A stretch of 64,000 nt of DNA from UBA7359 sp963976795. GTDB lineage: Bacteria > Pseudomonadota > Gammaproteobacteria > Eutrophobiales > Eutrophobiaceae. This document shows, one piece after another, positions 26,294-36,417 of the stretch. The position numbers and the translations under genes are program-made. The DNA lies in NCBI GenBank assembly GCA_963976795.1, contig CAXBLT010000005.1:133847-197846 (forward strand), given 5' to 3'. The notes under the pieces were generated by a model. The model did no database searches, was not told the DNA's origin, and was given only the letters and a program-made list of their open reading frames with translations. Each line of letters opens with the position of its first letter. Positions within the stretch are counted from its first letter, which is position 1.

Positions 26294-27529
26294 TTAAAAA
26301 TTACCCTGAAACCAACTTTTCATTCTTTCAAAAATACCTTTAACACCATCATTGATATGAATCTGCGTATTACCTTCTTGACTTTGTCGCTTTCCAAAAA
26401 TAAGTAAGCCTACTCCCGTTGCATAAATTGGACTTTTAACAACATCAGACAAACCTGAAACATACTGTGGAATACCAATGCGAACCGGCATATGAAATAT
26501 TTCTTCAGCCAGCTCAATAACACCTTCCATTTTTGAACTGCCTCCTGTCAGAACAATCCCGGCTGCGATCAAACTTTCATAACCACTACGTCTTAATTCA
26601 GCCTGTACTAAGGTAAATAATTCTTCGTATCGAGGTTGTACAACCTCAGCTAAAGTTTGTCTCGCTAATCGACGTGAAGGACGGTCACCAACACTCGGTA
26701 CCTCAATGCTCTCGTCATGATTAGCTAATTGTGTAAGCGCACAAGCGTATTGCACTTTTATGTCTTCCGCATGTTGTGTCGGGGTGCGTAATGCAACAGC
26801 AATATCATTCGTAACCTGATCACCTGCTATGGGAATGACAGCAGTATGATGAATTGCTCCATCAGTAAACACAGCTATATCAGTCGTGCCACCACCTATA
26901 TCAATCATGCAAACCCCAAGATCTTTTTCATCTTCGGTCAGAACTGAATAACTTGAAGCCAATTGCTCTAAAATAATGTCATCTACTTCCAGTCCACAAC
27001 GACGCACACACTTCACTATATTCTGTGCAGCGCTAACAGCACCTGTCACCATATGTACTTTTGCTTCAAGCCGAACTCCAGACATACCGATAGGCTCTTT
27101 AACACCTTCCTGATTATCGATGATGAATTCCTGTGGCAAGATATGAAGAATTTTTTGATCTGCGGGTATTGCAACAGCCTTTGCCGCATCTATAACCCTA
27201 TCAACATCACCATAGGTAACTTCATTATCTCGAATTGCAACAATGCCATGTGAATTCAAACTCCGTATATGGCTTCCAGCGATACCCGTATAAACCGAAT
27301 GAATTTCACAACCGGCCATTAGTTCGGCTTCTTCAATCGCTCGTTGTATTGAATGAACTGTTGATTCAATGTTGACGACCACACCTTTCTTTAAACCGCG
27401 TGATTGGTTTGATCCAATGCCGATTATTTCAATCTCATCATCAATTGAAATTTCACCAACAATGGCAACAACCTTGGATGTACCTATATCTAATCCAACA
27501 ATTAGATTTTTATCCGCTTTTTTAACCAT
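26294..27529 (-). CDS. ftsA: Cell division protein FtsA
   Basis: Actin-like ATPase that tethers FtsZ to the membrane. The 411 residues have the phosphate-1 motif VGLDIGTSKV, the SHV/1C domain (about 85-165), IDIGGGTTDIA as phosphate-2, VLTGGSSKMEG as the adenosine motif, and a C-terminal amphipathic helix (FERMKSWFQGNF) for membrane attachment. It lies between ftsQ and ftsZ in the standard order. Confidence 0.97.
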   Translation of the reverse strand: MVKKADKNLIVGLDIGTSKVVAIVGEISIDDEIEIIGIGSNQSRGLKKGVVVNIESTVHSIQRAIEEAELMAGCEIHSVYTGIAGSHIRSLNSHGIVAIRDNEVTYGDVDRVIDAAKAVAIPADQKILHILPQEFIIDNQEGVKEPIGMSGVRLEAKVHMVTGAVSAAQNIVKCVRRCGLEVDDIILEQLASSYSVLTEDEKDLGVCMIDIGGGTTDIAVFTDGAIHHTAVIPIAGDQVTNDIAVALRTPTQHAEDIKVQYACALTQLANHDESIEVPSVGDRPSRRLARQTLAEVVQPRYEELFTLVQAELRRSGYESLIAAGIVLTGGSSKMEGVIELAEEIFHMPVRIGIPQYVSGLSDVVKSPIYATGVGLLIFGKRQSQEGNTQIHINDGVKGIFERMKSWFQGNF

Positions 27530-27568
27530 ATTTAATCCGCCTGATATTATCTTGCAGAGTGATTGATA

Positions 27569-28321
27569 TTATTTTTTCCATAAAATTGAAAACCCATTTG
27601 TATATCGCATATCTATTGATTCAATTTGATCAATACGACCTGATGTTGTTGTTGGAATTAAAGTCAAAACCCTATTAAACCGCTCTTCGAAATCACGCCG
27701 CCCCAGAGTAACCTTGATCCCATTTTTAAAATGAAACGACCATGCCCGTCTATCATCTAAAAATAGTGCCGCTATGCTGAACCCAACAGACTTAACCTGG
27801 TTTTGCATAGCATTAAATTTATTCAATAAATTTTGTTCCGAGTCCACAGGCCCTGATAACAATGGAAGTCCTGTAGGTATAGACTCTTTCTCGGGCGAAA
27901 AATATTCTCCTTCAGAGTTTAATAAGCCTGAATCACCCCAGCGCACAACAGGAACCTGTTCGATCACGATAACGCGTAATGCATCCGGCCATATCCGCTT
28001 CACAATGACCTCACTAACCCAGGGCTCCTCTAACAAAGCAAGCCGAACTGCATCTACATTAAGATTGAAAAAACCACCTCTTACTTTATCAGTAACAAGT
28101 AATTGGAGATCTACTGGTGATAAATGCGTGAAGTCGCCGTCGATTCTTACTTGTTTAATAGGCAAAGTATCCGGGTTTGATAAAATCATTCCGCCCCATA
28201 CCGCTATCGAAATAAAAGCCAAAGCAAAAACACTACCAAACAATTTTGACCCACGAAGATGATTTCGGTTTGATGATTCAAAATGTAGCTTGTCAGGGTC
28301 AATAATCATATCGATAGCCAT
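27569..28321 (-). CDS. ftsQ: Cell division protein FtsQ
   Basis: Bitopic divisome scaffold that binds FtsL/FtsB. The 250 residues have a short cytoplasmic N-terminus, one membrane helix (about 26-48), a POTRA domain (about 55-125, VRIDGDFTHLSPVDLQLLV and WVSEVIVKRIWPDALRVIV), then the FtsQ beta domain. Its start codon overlaps the ddl stop at 28321, indicating translational coupling. Confidence 0.95.
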   Translation of the reverse strand: MAIDMIIDPDKLHFESSNRNHLRGSKLFGSVFALAFISIAVWGGMILSNPDTLPIKQVRIDGDFTHLSPVDLQLLVTDKVRGGFFNLNVDAVRLALLEEPWVSEVIVKRIWPDALRVIVIEQVPVVRWGDSGLLNSEGEYFSPEKESIPTGLPLLSGPVDSEQNLLNKFNAMQNQVKSVGFSIAALFLDDRRAWSFHFKNGIKVTLGRRDFEERFNRVLTLIPTTTSGRIDQIESIDMRYTNGFSILWKK

Positions 28322-29277
28322 TAGTTATGTAACCCCATCTCTACAGGCATAACTAAACTCGTCGCCAGTATTTGAACGACTAGTTGTTCAAAAGAAATAC
28401 CCGCTTGCTTAGCTCCCATAGGAACCAAACTATGGCTTGTCATTCCTGGCACTGTATTTACTTCAATTAACCAGGCTTGACTTGAATCATCAACCATAAT
28501 GTCAACACGTGCCCAACCACTAACACCTAAACGTTGACATGCTTTCAAAGATAATTCTCCCAGACTTTTTTCAATATCCTCATCAAGGCCGCATGGGCAA
28601 ATATATTTTGTATCGTTATCTTCATACTTTGCTTTGTAATCGTAAAAATCGCGTGATGTTTCAAGCTTGATAACAGGTAAAATAATGTCGTTTAATATTG
28701 GAACGGTATATTCATTACCTTCAATCCAACTTTCCGCCATTACTCGTTCGTCAAACTGATTTGCCTGTGACCATGCCGCGGACAAATCTTCTTTTATAGT
28801 TACTTTGCTTGCACCTATGCTAGAACCTTCTCTGACTGGCTTTACCATGACAGGCAAACCAATCTGTTCTACTACTTGGTTCCACTTGCTTGTTTTAGAT
28901 AATTCAACAGCGGCAGGTGTTGTTAACCCTGTATCTCGCCAAATTGATTTACTTCTAATCTTATCCATCGCCAATGCAGAACCTAAGACGCCACTGCCGG
29001 TATAAGGCAACCCAATTGTTTCCAACGCGCCCTGAATCGTCCCGTCCTCACCACCACGCCCATGTAATGCGATAAACACACGATCAAAATTATCATTAAT
29101 CAATCGATCAAATGCCGCTTTATCAAAATCAATTTCATGAGCATCTATACCTGCATTACACAAGGCCGTCGCTACCGCTTTACCGCTTTCAAGAGAAACA
29201 GTTCTCTCAGCAGACTGTCCCCCCATCAAGACAGCAACCTTACCAAAGTCTTCCGGTTTATAATCAGGCAGTCTCAT
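28321..29277 (-). CDS. ddl: D-alanine--D-alanine ligase
   Basis: ATP-grasp ligase that makes D-Ala-D-Ala for MurF. The 318 residues have HGRGGEDG near the N-terminus, PVMVKPVREGSSIG in the ATP-binding lid, and the C-terminal metal site ending in IEVNTVPGMTSHS. DdlB-type position between murB and ftsQ. Overlaps its neighbours by a base at each end, so it sits tightly in the dcw operon. Confidence 0.97.
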   Translation of the reverse strand: MRLPDYKPEDFGKVAVLMGGQSAERTVSLESGKAVATALCNAGIDAHEIDFDKAAFDRLINDNFDRVFIALHGRGGEDGTIQGALETIGLPYTGSGVLGSALAMDKIRSKSIWRDTGLTTPAAVELSKTSKWNQVVEQIGLPVMVKPVREGSSIGASKVTIKEDLSAAWSQANQFDERVMAESWIEGNEYTVPILNDIILPVIKLETSRDFYDYKAKYEDNDTKYICPCGLDEDIEKSLGELSLKACQRLGVSGWARVDIMVDDSSQAWLIEVNTVPGMTSHSLVPMGAKQAGISFEQLVVQILATSLVMPVEMGLHN

Positions 29278-30185
29278 TATTGAGATCCCCCTGCTTCACC
29301 AATAACCCTTACTTCAGGAATTAATTTAACAGCGTGTTTTTCGTATACCGTTGTACGTATTAATTCGATCAACCGCTCTATGTCTAACGAAGTCGCATCA
29401 CCCATATTAATAATAAAATTAGCATGCTTTTCTGAAACGCATGCTCCACCAACATGTTTACCTTTAAGTCCACATGATTCTATTAAGAATGCTGCATGAT
29501 CCTCTGGCGGATTTCTAAAAACCGAGCCGCAACTTAACTGCCCTAAAGGTTGAGCTTCTGCTCTCTCACTTAACATCTTTTTAATGTTTTCTGTAACAAT
29601 ACTCTTCTCTGATAATTTCAATTCAATATCACAAGCAGTAAACCATTCATCTTTAGGAATTGAGACACTCCTGTAACCAATCTCAAAATGAGACTTCGAA
29701 TAAATCTTACGTTCGCCTTTTCGATTTATTGTTTCTACCCGTTTTATATTTCGCCAAATCTCTCCACCATAGGCACCCGCGTTCATAGCCAAAGCCCCAC
29801 CTATTGAACCCGGAATCCCTGCTAAAAACTCAATACCACCATAACCTGCTTTTGCTGCAAAACGAGCGGCTTTAACACACGACACACCTGCACCAATAGA
29901 AATTTCATTGCCATTTATAAACTCAAGCTTATCAAGCACACCTACTACGGAAATCACTACACCAGAGATACCGCCATCACGAACTAGCAAATTACTTCCT
30001 AACCCGACCCAAACAATGGACATTTCCATCGGCACTTCTGAAATAAAAACAGATAAATCATCAATATCAGCTGGAGAATAAAAATAATCAGCAACACCAC
30101 CTGTTTTCCAGGATGTATGGCGAGACATCGATTCTTGCTCTCGCAAATCTCCTCGTATTGCCGATGTATTAATAGTTCTGTGCAT
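29277..30185 (-). CDS. murB: UDP-N-acetylenolpyruvoylglucosamine reductase MurB
   Basis: FAD enzyme that reduces UDP-GlcNAc-enolpyruvate to UDP-MurNAc. About 302 residues from ATG 30185. The frame stays open to a TTG at 30272, inside the murC end, and another TTG at 30239 has AAAGGA before it, so the start is not settled. I chose 30185 because it places MSRHTSWKTGG about 18 residues in, as in relatives. Motifs: GLGSNLLVRDGG, GIPGSIGGALAMNAGAYG, SCGSVFRNP and KHANFIIN. This is the shorter, type II MurB. Confidence 0.92.
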   Translation of the reverse strand: MHRTINTSAIRGDLREQESMSRHTSWKTGGVADYFYSPADIDDLSVFISEVPMEMSIVWVGLGSNLLVRDGGISGVVISVVGVLDKLEFINGNEISIGAGVSCVKAARFAAKAGYGGIEFLAGIPGSIGGALAMNAGAYGGEIWRNIKRVETINRKGERKIYSKSHFEIGYRSVSIPKDEWFTACDIELKLSEKSIVTENIKKMLSERAEAQPLGQLSCGSVFRNPPEDHAAFLIESCGLKGKHVGGACVSEKHANFIINMGDATSLDIERLIELIRTTVYEKHAVKLIPEVRVIGEAGGSQ

Positions 30186-30250
30186 TCTATTGTCTAAACC
30201 TGTCTGCCTATATTGAGTTTTGTTTTGTTCACTTAACAAAGTTTTATCCT

Positions 30251-31672
30251 TTAGTGCAACGCTTCTGAACAATCTTGATAAAGCTGCTTTGAGATTGATC
30301 CAATATCACCAGCACCGAGTGTCAAAATCAGATCATTATCTTCAATCACACTCTTTAACACATCGAGCACCTTATCCTTATTCTCAACAAAGATAGGTTC
30401 TGTCTGACCTCTTAACCGAATGGCGCGACATAATGAACGACTATCTGTCCCGGCAATTAATGCTTCACCAGCGGCATAAACGTCCAGAATTAACAGGACA
30501 TCTGCTAACGAAAGCACCCGGCTAAAATCTTCGAATAAATCGCGCATACGTGTGTATCGGTGCGGCTGGTATACGACTACCAGTCGCCGAGTAGACCAAC
30601 CAGCCCTGATAGCTTCAAAAGTAGCTTCAATTTCTGTGGGGTGATGGGCATAGTCATCTATCAATGTGGCATTCAAGTTGTTAATTTTGATATCACCACT
30701 CACATCACAACGACGTGATATCCCCTGAAAATGGCATAGCGCATTAATAATATCTTCATCGCTAACACCTAATTCATGTGCAACAGCAATTGATGCCAGA
30801 GCGTTTAATAAGTTGTGTTTACCTGGCAAATTAAGTTCGACTTCTAACCAGTCTTTCTTACCTTTACGAGAAACCTTGAACCATGTTCTTGCATTTTCCT
30901 GTCGTAATAATTCAGCGTTGTAATCAGCTTCAAAATCAATTCCATAAGTAACAATAGGCTTGGTAACCTCTGGCAATATTTTCCTAACTCCTTCATCGTC
31001 AATACACAGTACTGCTAAACCGTAAAATGGCAATTGGTGTAAAAACTCAACAAAATTATGTTTTAGACTTGCAAAATCACCAGCGTATGTATCCAGATGA
31101 TCTGCATCAATATTTGTGATCACTGCAATAATGGGATAAAGGTGTAAAAAAGAGGCATCACTTTCATCTGCTTCCGCAACAATATATTTGCCGCTCCCAA
31201 GACGTGCATGAGACCCTGAACTGTTTAACAAGCCACCTATAACATACGTAGGATCAAGCCCTCCCTCTGCCAGTACACTGGCAACCAGACTGGTAGTCGT
31301 TGTTTTTCCATGAGTACCTGCAATAGCAATTCCTGGACTAAAACGCATAAGCTCCGCTAACATTTCTGCACGGCGGACTATGGGGATTCTATTTTTACGT
31401 GCTGCACATATCTCCTCATTACTTTCATCGATAGCACTCGTTATCACTACGACGTCCGTCCCTTTAATATTTTCCGCAGAGTGTCCTATTGTTATGTCTA
31501 TACCCAGTGACACAAGTCGTTGCGTAATAGCGCTTTGTTTAATATCAGAACCACTAATTTCATAACCAATATTTTTAAGTACTTCAGCAATACCCCCCAT
31601 ACCAGCACCACCAATACCAATGAAGTGGATATGCTTCACTCGTCCCATTGCATGTAATTGCATCTCAGCCAT
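30251..31672 (-). CDS. murC: UDP-N-acetylmuramate--L-alanine ligase MurC
   Basis: Adds L-Ala to UDP-MurNAc. About 473 residues from ATG 31672; an upstream in-frame extension to 31726 lies inside murG. Motifs: HFIGIGGAGMGGIAEVL in the UDP-binding domain, AGTHGKTTTTSLVA as the ATP loop, NIDADHLD, and DYAHHPTEIEA in the C-terminal domain. Overlaps the murG end by 8 bases, consistent with coupling. Confidence 0.97.
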   Translation of the reverse strand: MAEMQLHAMGRVKHIHFIGIGGAGMGGIAEVLKNIGYEISGSDIKQSAITQRLVSLGIDITIGHSAENIKGTDVVVITSAIDESNEEICAARKNRIPIVRRAEMLAELMRFSPGIAIAGTHGKTTTTSLVASVLAEGGLDPTYVIGGLLNSSGSHARLGSGKYIVAEADESDASFLHLYPIIAVITNIDADHLDTYAGDFASLKHNFVEFLHQLPFYGLAVLCIDDEGVRKILPEVTKPIVTYGIDFEADYNAELLRQENARTWFKVSRKGKKDWLEVELNLPGKHNLLNALASIAVAHELGVSDEDIINALCHFQGISRRCDVSGDIKINNLNATLIDDYAHHPTEIEATFEAIRAGWSTRRLVVVYQPHRYTRMRDLFEDFSRVLSLADVLLILDVYAAGEALIAGTDSRSLCRAIRLRGQTEPIFVENKDKVLDVLKSVIEDNDLILTLGAGDIGSISKQLYQDCSEALH

Positions 31673-32750
31673 GTGCGGCCTCCATGCATAAATTAGCAAC
31701 AAGTTTTGTTGCATCTGGTTTTGCAAGCAAGCGTGCTTTTATTGCCATCTGCAATAACTGATCAGGTGCATGTAAAAGCCTTAAAAAGACCTCTCTTAAT
31801 TTTTCAACGTTAAGCTGGGTTTCTTGAAGCAGAACTGCAGCTCCTTCTGATGATAGATAGTTCGCATTCGCCGTTTGATGATCATCGACAGCAAAAGGAA
31901 ATGGAATGAGTATTGAACCAACGCCACAAGCAGCCAATTCAGCGATGGTCAATGCGCCTGCACGGCACACGACGATATCAGCCCACGCGTAGGCAGAGGC
32001 CATATCATCGATAAAGGCAGTTACTTCCGCCTTGATGTTACTACCCGTATAGACAGTGTTTGTTGTCGCATAATGCTTCTCTCCACATTGGTGTTTAACC
32101 TCAATCTCGTAATCATTACTCAAACCCAATAATGACTCAGGAACCACATCATTTAATGTTTTTGCGCCGAGACTTCCACCAAGCACTAATACTTTTATCA
32201 ATCTAGCATCACTATGCATATGACGTGCTTCAGGTTTTGGTAAGCGTGCAATATCGGCACGCACCGGGTTACCCGTTATTGTAATCTTTGTAGACTCTTT
32301 AAATGCACCAGGAAAGGCCGCCATCACAGAAACAGCGAATGGTGCTAATAATTTATTTGTTAATCCAGCGATCGCATTTTGTTCGTGAATCAATAATGGT
32401 ATTCGCAGCAACCATGCAGCAATCCCTCCGGGTCCACTTGCAAATCCGCCCATGCCTAACACAGCCACAGGACGTACTTTTACCATTATCGAAAGTGCTT
32501 GAATCAATGCTATTAAAAGCATAATAGGCATGAATAATAAACGGGCTAAACCTTTTCCCCTTACGCCTGAGACATTAACTGTTAATAATGGATAACCATG
32601 TTTAGGAACAACGTTTGTTTCGAGTCCCTTATCTGTACCTAACCAAAATAAATTGAAGCCCTTTTCTTGCAAACAGTCTGCGACAGCTAATGCTGGATAG
32701 ATGTGACCTCCAGTACCACCTGCCATGATAAGTATATTTTTATCACGCAT
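31665..32750 (-). CDS. murG: Undecaprenyl-PP-MurNAc-pentapeptide GlcNAc transferase MurG
   Basis: Converts lipid I to lipid II on the inner leaflet. About 361 residues from ATG 32750; the upstream ATG at 32765 is less likely because IMAGGTGGHIYPAL would be shifted away from the N-terminus. Motifs: GGTGGHIYPA loop, HEQNAIAGLTNKLLA, VLGGSLGAKTLN and CRAGALTIAELAACG with donor-site residues. GT-B fold. It overlaps the ftsW end. Confidence 0.97.
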   Translation of the reverse strand: MRDKNILIMAGGTGGHIYPALAVADCLQEKGFNLFWLGTDKGLETNVVPKHGYPLLTVNVSGVRGKGLARLLFMPIMLLIALIQALSIMVKVRPVAVLGMGGFASGPGGIAAWLLRIPLLIHEQNAIAGLTNKLLAPFAVSVMAAFPGAFKESTKITITGNPVRADIARLPKPEARHMHSDARLIKVLVLGGSLGAKTLNDVVPESLLGLSNDYEIEVKHQCGEKHYATTNTVYTGSNIKAEVTAFIDDMASAYAWADIVVCRAGALTIAELAACGVGSILIPFPFAVDDHQTANANYLSSEGAAVLLQETQLNVEKLREVFLRLLHAPDQLLQMAIKARLLAKPDATKLVANLCMEAAHG

Positions 32751-33951
32751 AGGCGGGGACCACACTGGTTATTATATTACGAGTATCTTGACGATTCTCA
32801 TATTCAACTCGTAAAAGGATAGCCACTAGCATACAAAAAACGATCAAACTATTACCACCATAACTCATCATCGGTAATGTCAATCCTTTGGTTGGCAAAA
32901 CCCCCATGTTCACGCCAATATTGATATAAGCCTGTATACCAATAATCAATCCAATACCGTAAGCAAAGTATGCAGCAAAATATTTTTCTACCCGCTCGGC
33001 TATATGTCCAATCACAAATGCTCGCCAAATAATGAAAGAATATAAAAGAATTAGCGTGATACTACCCAATAAGCCCAATTCTTCTGCTAAAACAGAAAAA
33101 ACAAAATCAGTATGTGCTTCTGGCAAATAAAAGAGTTTTTGTACGCTACTTCCAAGTCCGACACCAAACCAATCACCTCGACCAAATGCAATCAAGGCTT
33201 GTGTCAATTGGAAGCCACTGTCATAGGGATCCTTCCATGGATCAACGAAACTCATAAGTCGTTGCATACGGTATGGAGAAAGAATTGCCAAGGTGATTAA
33301 TGCGCTAACCGCAACAGATACCCATGCAAAAAAGCGTGTTAACGGAACACCGCCCATGAACAACATTCCTAATGCGGTTGCGAATAATACAACACTTGCA
33401 CCGAAATCTGGTTCAAGTAATAACAAACCAGATATAAGGGTTAACACACCAATCGGTTTGATAAACCCGGCAAAGTCAGTTTGTACATTTTCTCTATGAC
33501 GCACTATATATCCAGCAAGGTAAGCGATGACACACAGCTTGACTGGTTCAGATGCTTGCAATGAGAATGGTCCCAATTGAATCCAGCGCATACTGCCATT
33601 AACTTCCTTACCAATGCCGGGAATGAGAATAAGCACCAACAAAAATATTGCCACCATCAATAAAGGCACACTGCCTGCCTCCCAAAGGCGCATCGGAATT
33701 TTCAAAATAATTACCCCAAAGAACAAACCAATCGATGCTGCCAAACCCTGTCGCCAGAAATAGTGTAACGGGTCATTAAATTCCTTGGCTGAAATTGAAA
33801 TAGATGCAGACGCAACCATAACCAAACCAATACAAAGGATTAATAGGGATATACCCATTAACCAGAGGTCGTAACCTGCGATTAGTTTATTTTTCACATG
33901 ATAATGTGAAGATAGTGTTGCCTGCTGTTTATTGCGTGCAGACATCAACAT
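32743..33951 (-). CDS. ftsW: Septal peptidoglycan polymerase FtsW (SEDS)
   Basis: SEDS-family glycosyltransferase that polymerises lipid II at the septum with FtsI. The 402 residues have about ten membrane helices. Seen: GSMRWIQLGPFSLQASEPVKL with the conserved SEP(V/A)K segment, LLLEPDFGASVV with the catalytic-site Asp, and the C-terminal LPTKGLTLPMMSYGGNSL signature of the FtsW/RodA family. Follows murD with a short overlap. Confidence 0.97.
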   Translation of the reverse strand: MLMSARNKQQATLSSHYHVKNKLIAGYDLWLMGISLLILCIGLVMVASASISISAKEFNDPLHYFWRQGLAASIGLFFGVIILKIPMRLWEAGSVPLLMVAIFLLVLILIPGIGKEVNGSMRWIQLGPFSLQASEPVKLCVIAYLAGYIVRHRENVQTDFAGFIKPIGVLTLISGLLLLEPDFGASVVLFATALGMLFMGGVPLTRFFAWVSVAVSALITLAILSPYRMQRLMSFVDPWKDPYDSGFQLTQALIAFGRGDWFGVGLGSSVQKLFYLPEAHTDFVFSVLAEELGLLGSITLILLYSFIIWRAFVIGHIAERVEKYFAAYFAYGIGLIIGIQAYINIGVNMGVLPTKGLTLPMMSYGGNSLIVFCMLVAILLRVEYENRQDTRNIITSVVPAYA

Positions 33952-35294
33952 TTCTCCAGTGTGTTAACTGCGACAACAAAAGCATCCCCGCGCTGTTGAT
34001 AATTTTCATACATGTCCAAACTTGCACATGCCGGAGCAAGTAAAACAACATCACCAGGCTCAGCTACGTTACTTGCAATGTCTACCGCTTCTTTTATATC
34101 AACCACAAAGTCATGCATGGTTTCCGAACCGATAACAGCTGCTATTTTTTTTGCGTCGACGCCTAATAACAAAACATGTTTCACATGTTGTTTAATAATA
34201 GGGGTTAAACTGGATAGATCTGCGCCCTTACTATCACCCCCGGCAATCAGAATAATCTTACCAAGTTCGCAAAGCCCTTTAATTGATGCAATACAAGCAC
34301 CGACATTTGTTGCTTTCGAATCATTAAACCATTCAACCTTGTTAATCGTTGCGATTCTCTGACACCTATGTTCCAACCCAGCAAAATTTCTCAAGGTCTC
34401 AACCATCGCATCTACGGGCACGTTGACGGAGTGAGCCAGTGCCATTGCAGCCAGAGCATTAGCGACATTATGTTCGCCCTTTATTCCAAGCTCGGCTTGC
34501 TTGATTATTTTTTCCTCACCCTGACACAACCATACTTCTCCATTATCTTTAATGATGCCAAAGTTATTCTTATCAGGTTGTCCAAGAGTAAAAAAAAACA
34601 TTTTTCTTGATGTGTCTTTCATTGCCTTAACCACATCATCGTCCTGATTGATGACCATTAAGCCATTACCTGAATAAATCTTTTCTTTCGCATGAGCGTA
34701 CTCATCTGCATTTGCATAACGATCCATGTGATCGGGAGAAACATTTAAAACCACACTTGCATGCGCATTTAAAGAAAAAGTTGTTTCCAATTGAAAGCTG
34801 GATAACTCAAGTACATATAGATCCGGATTAACTTCAGTTAATAAATCAAGTGCCGGTGTACCAAGGTTTCCACCGACACATGTTTTCAGTCCAGCTTGCG
34901 CTGCCATTTCCGCCACCAGCGTAGTGACAGTGCTCTTTCCATTTGAGCCTGATATCGCGATTATTGGTGCCTTAGCATGCTGACAAAATAACTCAATATC
35001 ACCAAAAACCGGGATGCCGTTTGCTATTGCTTGTTTAATAGCTGAGTTATTCAGTGACACGCCTGGACTTAGGATTACTTGATCCGATGACAGCAAAATT
35101 TCAGCACTAATTTCACCAAGCAAAACTGGCACTGATTTAAACTCAGCCTTTAATGAGGAGAGCCCCGGTGGATTAGCACGACTGTCAGTAACAGCAATAT
35201 CCAAACCTTTAGACAACAGATAACGCACGCACGAGAGTCCGGTCTTGCCAAGACCAACAATGACTGCATCGTAATGGTGTTTAGTTTCTTCCAT
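33945..35294 (-). CDS. murD: UDP-N-acetylmuramoylalanine--D-glutamate ligase MurD
   Basis: Adds D-Glu to UDP-MurNAc-L-Ala. About 449 residues from ATG 35294, which has AAGGT a few bases upstream; the frame is open to 35324 but that start lacks a good ribosome site. Motifs: VGLGKTGLSCVRYL, ISGSNGKSTVT, NVSPDHMDRY and FNDSKATN. Its stop overlaps ftsW by a few bases. Confidence 0.97.
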   Translation of the reverse strand: MEETKHHYDAVIVGLGKTGLSCVRYLLSKGLDIAVTDSRANPPGLSSLKAEFKSVPVLLGEISAEILLSSDQVILSPGVSLNNSAIKQAIANGIPVFGDIELFCQHAKAPIIAISGSNGKSTVTTLVAEMAAQAGLKTCVGGNLGTPALDLLTEVNPDLYVLELSSFQLETTFSLNAHASVVLNVSPDHMDRYANADEYAHAKEKIYSGNGLMVINQDDDVVKAMKDTSRKMFFFTLGQPDKNNFGIIKDNGEVWLCQGEEKIIKQAELGIKGEHNVANALAAMALAHSVNVPVDAMVETLRNFAGLEHRCQRIATINKVEWFNDSKATNVGACIASIKGLCELGKIILIAGGDSKGADLSSLTPIIKQHVKHVLLLGVDAKKIAAVIGSETMHDFVVDIKEAVDIASNVAEPGDVVLLAPACASLDMYENYQQRGDAFVVAVNTLEKC

Positions 35295-35334
35295 CGTTAC
35301 CTTTTTTTCTGTAATACAAAGCAAGTGGCATCCC

Positions 35335-36417
35335 TCAGCGTATCTTCAGACTAGCAAGTCCAATCAACACCAGGATCACAGTGATAATCCAGAATCGAAC
35401 AATCACTCTGGGTTCTGGCCAACCTTTAAGCTCATAGTGATGATGCAAGGGAGCCATTCTAAAAATTCTTTTACCGGTTAACTTATATGAACCAACTTGT
35501 AAAATGACCGACACCGTTTCCATGACAAAGACGCCACCCATAATAAATAACGCTAATTCTTGTCGTGTGACTACGGCAACGACACCTAATGCAGCTCCCA
35601 GAGCCAAAGCACCGATATCTCCCATAAAAACCTGTGCTGGATAGGTATTAAACCAAAGGAAGCCCAGTCCCGATCCCACTATGGCTGCGCAAAATACGGC
35701 AACCTCGCCTACACCAGGGATAAATGGAATGCCGAGGTATTTAGAAAAACCAGCGTGACCAGTGGCATAAGCAAAGATAGCCAGCGCACCAGCGACCATG
35801 ACGGTAGGCAAAATAGCCAAACCATCTAAACCATCTGTCAAATTAACTGCATTACTGGAACCGACGATGACAAAATAGGCGAGCACGACATATAGCCAAC
35901 CCATATCAAATACAAAGGCTTTAACAAACGGTACTATTAATTGCGTTTCAACGGGGAGGACGGCCGTTTGAAAAAGATAAACCGCTGCACATATCCCGAC
36001 TACAGATTGTGCGGTGTATTTATATTTAGCTCTCAAACCTTTTGGGTTGTTATAGATAACCTTTTTATAGTCATCAATTAAGCCAATAACGCCAAATAAC
36101 AATGTTACGATCAAGACAACCAATACGTAACGATTACTTAAATCCGCCCAGCATAAAGTGCTGAATGTAATAGAAATCAAAATCAACAAACCACCCATCG
36201 TAGGCGTGCCGGACTTTTCAAAGTGCGTTTCCGGCCCATCATCTCTGACACTCTGGCCGATTTGTTTGTTAGTTAAATGACGTATTAAGTAGGGACCAAA
36301 GATGAAGGAAACAAATAATGACGTCAACACACCTAGAATAGTTCTTAGTGTCAGATAGCGAAATACATTAAAGCCGCTATCGAACTGTGACAGGTATTCT
36401 GTTAGCCAGAGCAACAC
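35335..36417 (-). CDS. mraY: Phospho-MurNAc-pentapeptide transferase MraY
   Basis: Transfers phospho-MurNAc-pentapeptide to undecaprenyl phosphate, giving lipid I. At 360 residues, the same length as E. coli MraY, with ten membrane helices. Motifs: GTPTMGGLL, LIDDYKK with the Asp pair, NLTDGLDGLA, FMGDIGALALG and the HHHYE of the catalytic loop (PLHHHYELKGW). Its start shares the murF stop region (36417), so translation is coupled. Confidence 0.97.
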   Translation of the reverse strand: MLLWLTEYLSQFDSGFNVFRYLTLRTILGVLTSLFVSFIFGPYLIRHLTNKQIGQSVRDDGPETHFEKSGTPTMGGLLILISITFSTLCWADLSNRYVLVVLIVTLLFGVIGLIDDYKKVIYNNPKGLRAKYKYTAQSVVGICAAVYLFQTAVLPVETQLIVPFVKAFVFDMGWLYVVLAYFVIVGSSNAVNLTDGLDGLAILPTVMVAGALAIFAYATGHAGFSKYLGIPFIPGVGEVAVFCAAIVGSGLGFLWFNTYPAQVFMGDIGALALGAALGVVAVVTRQELALFIMGGVFVMETVSVILQVGSYKLTGKRIFRMAPLHHHYELKGWPEPRVIVRFWIITVILVLIGLASLKIR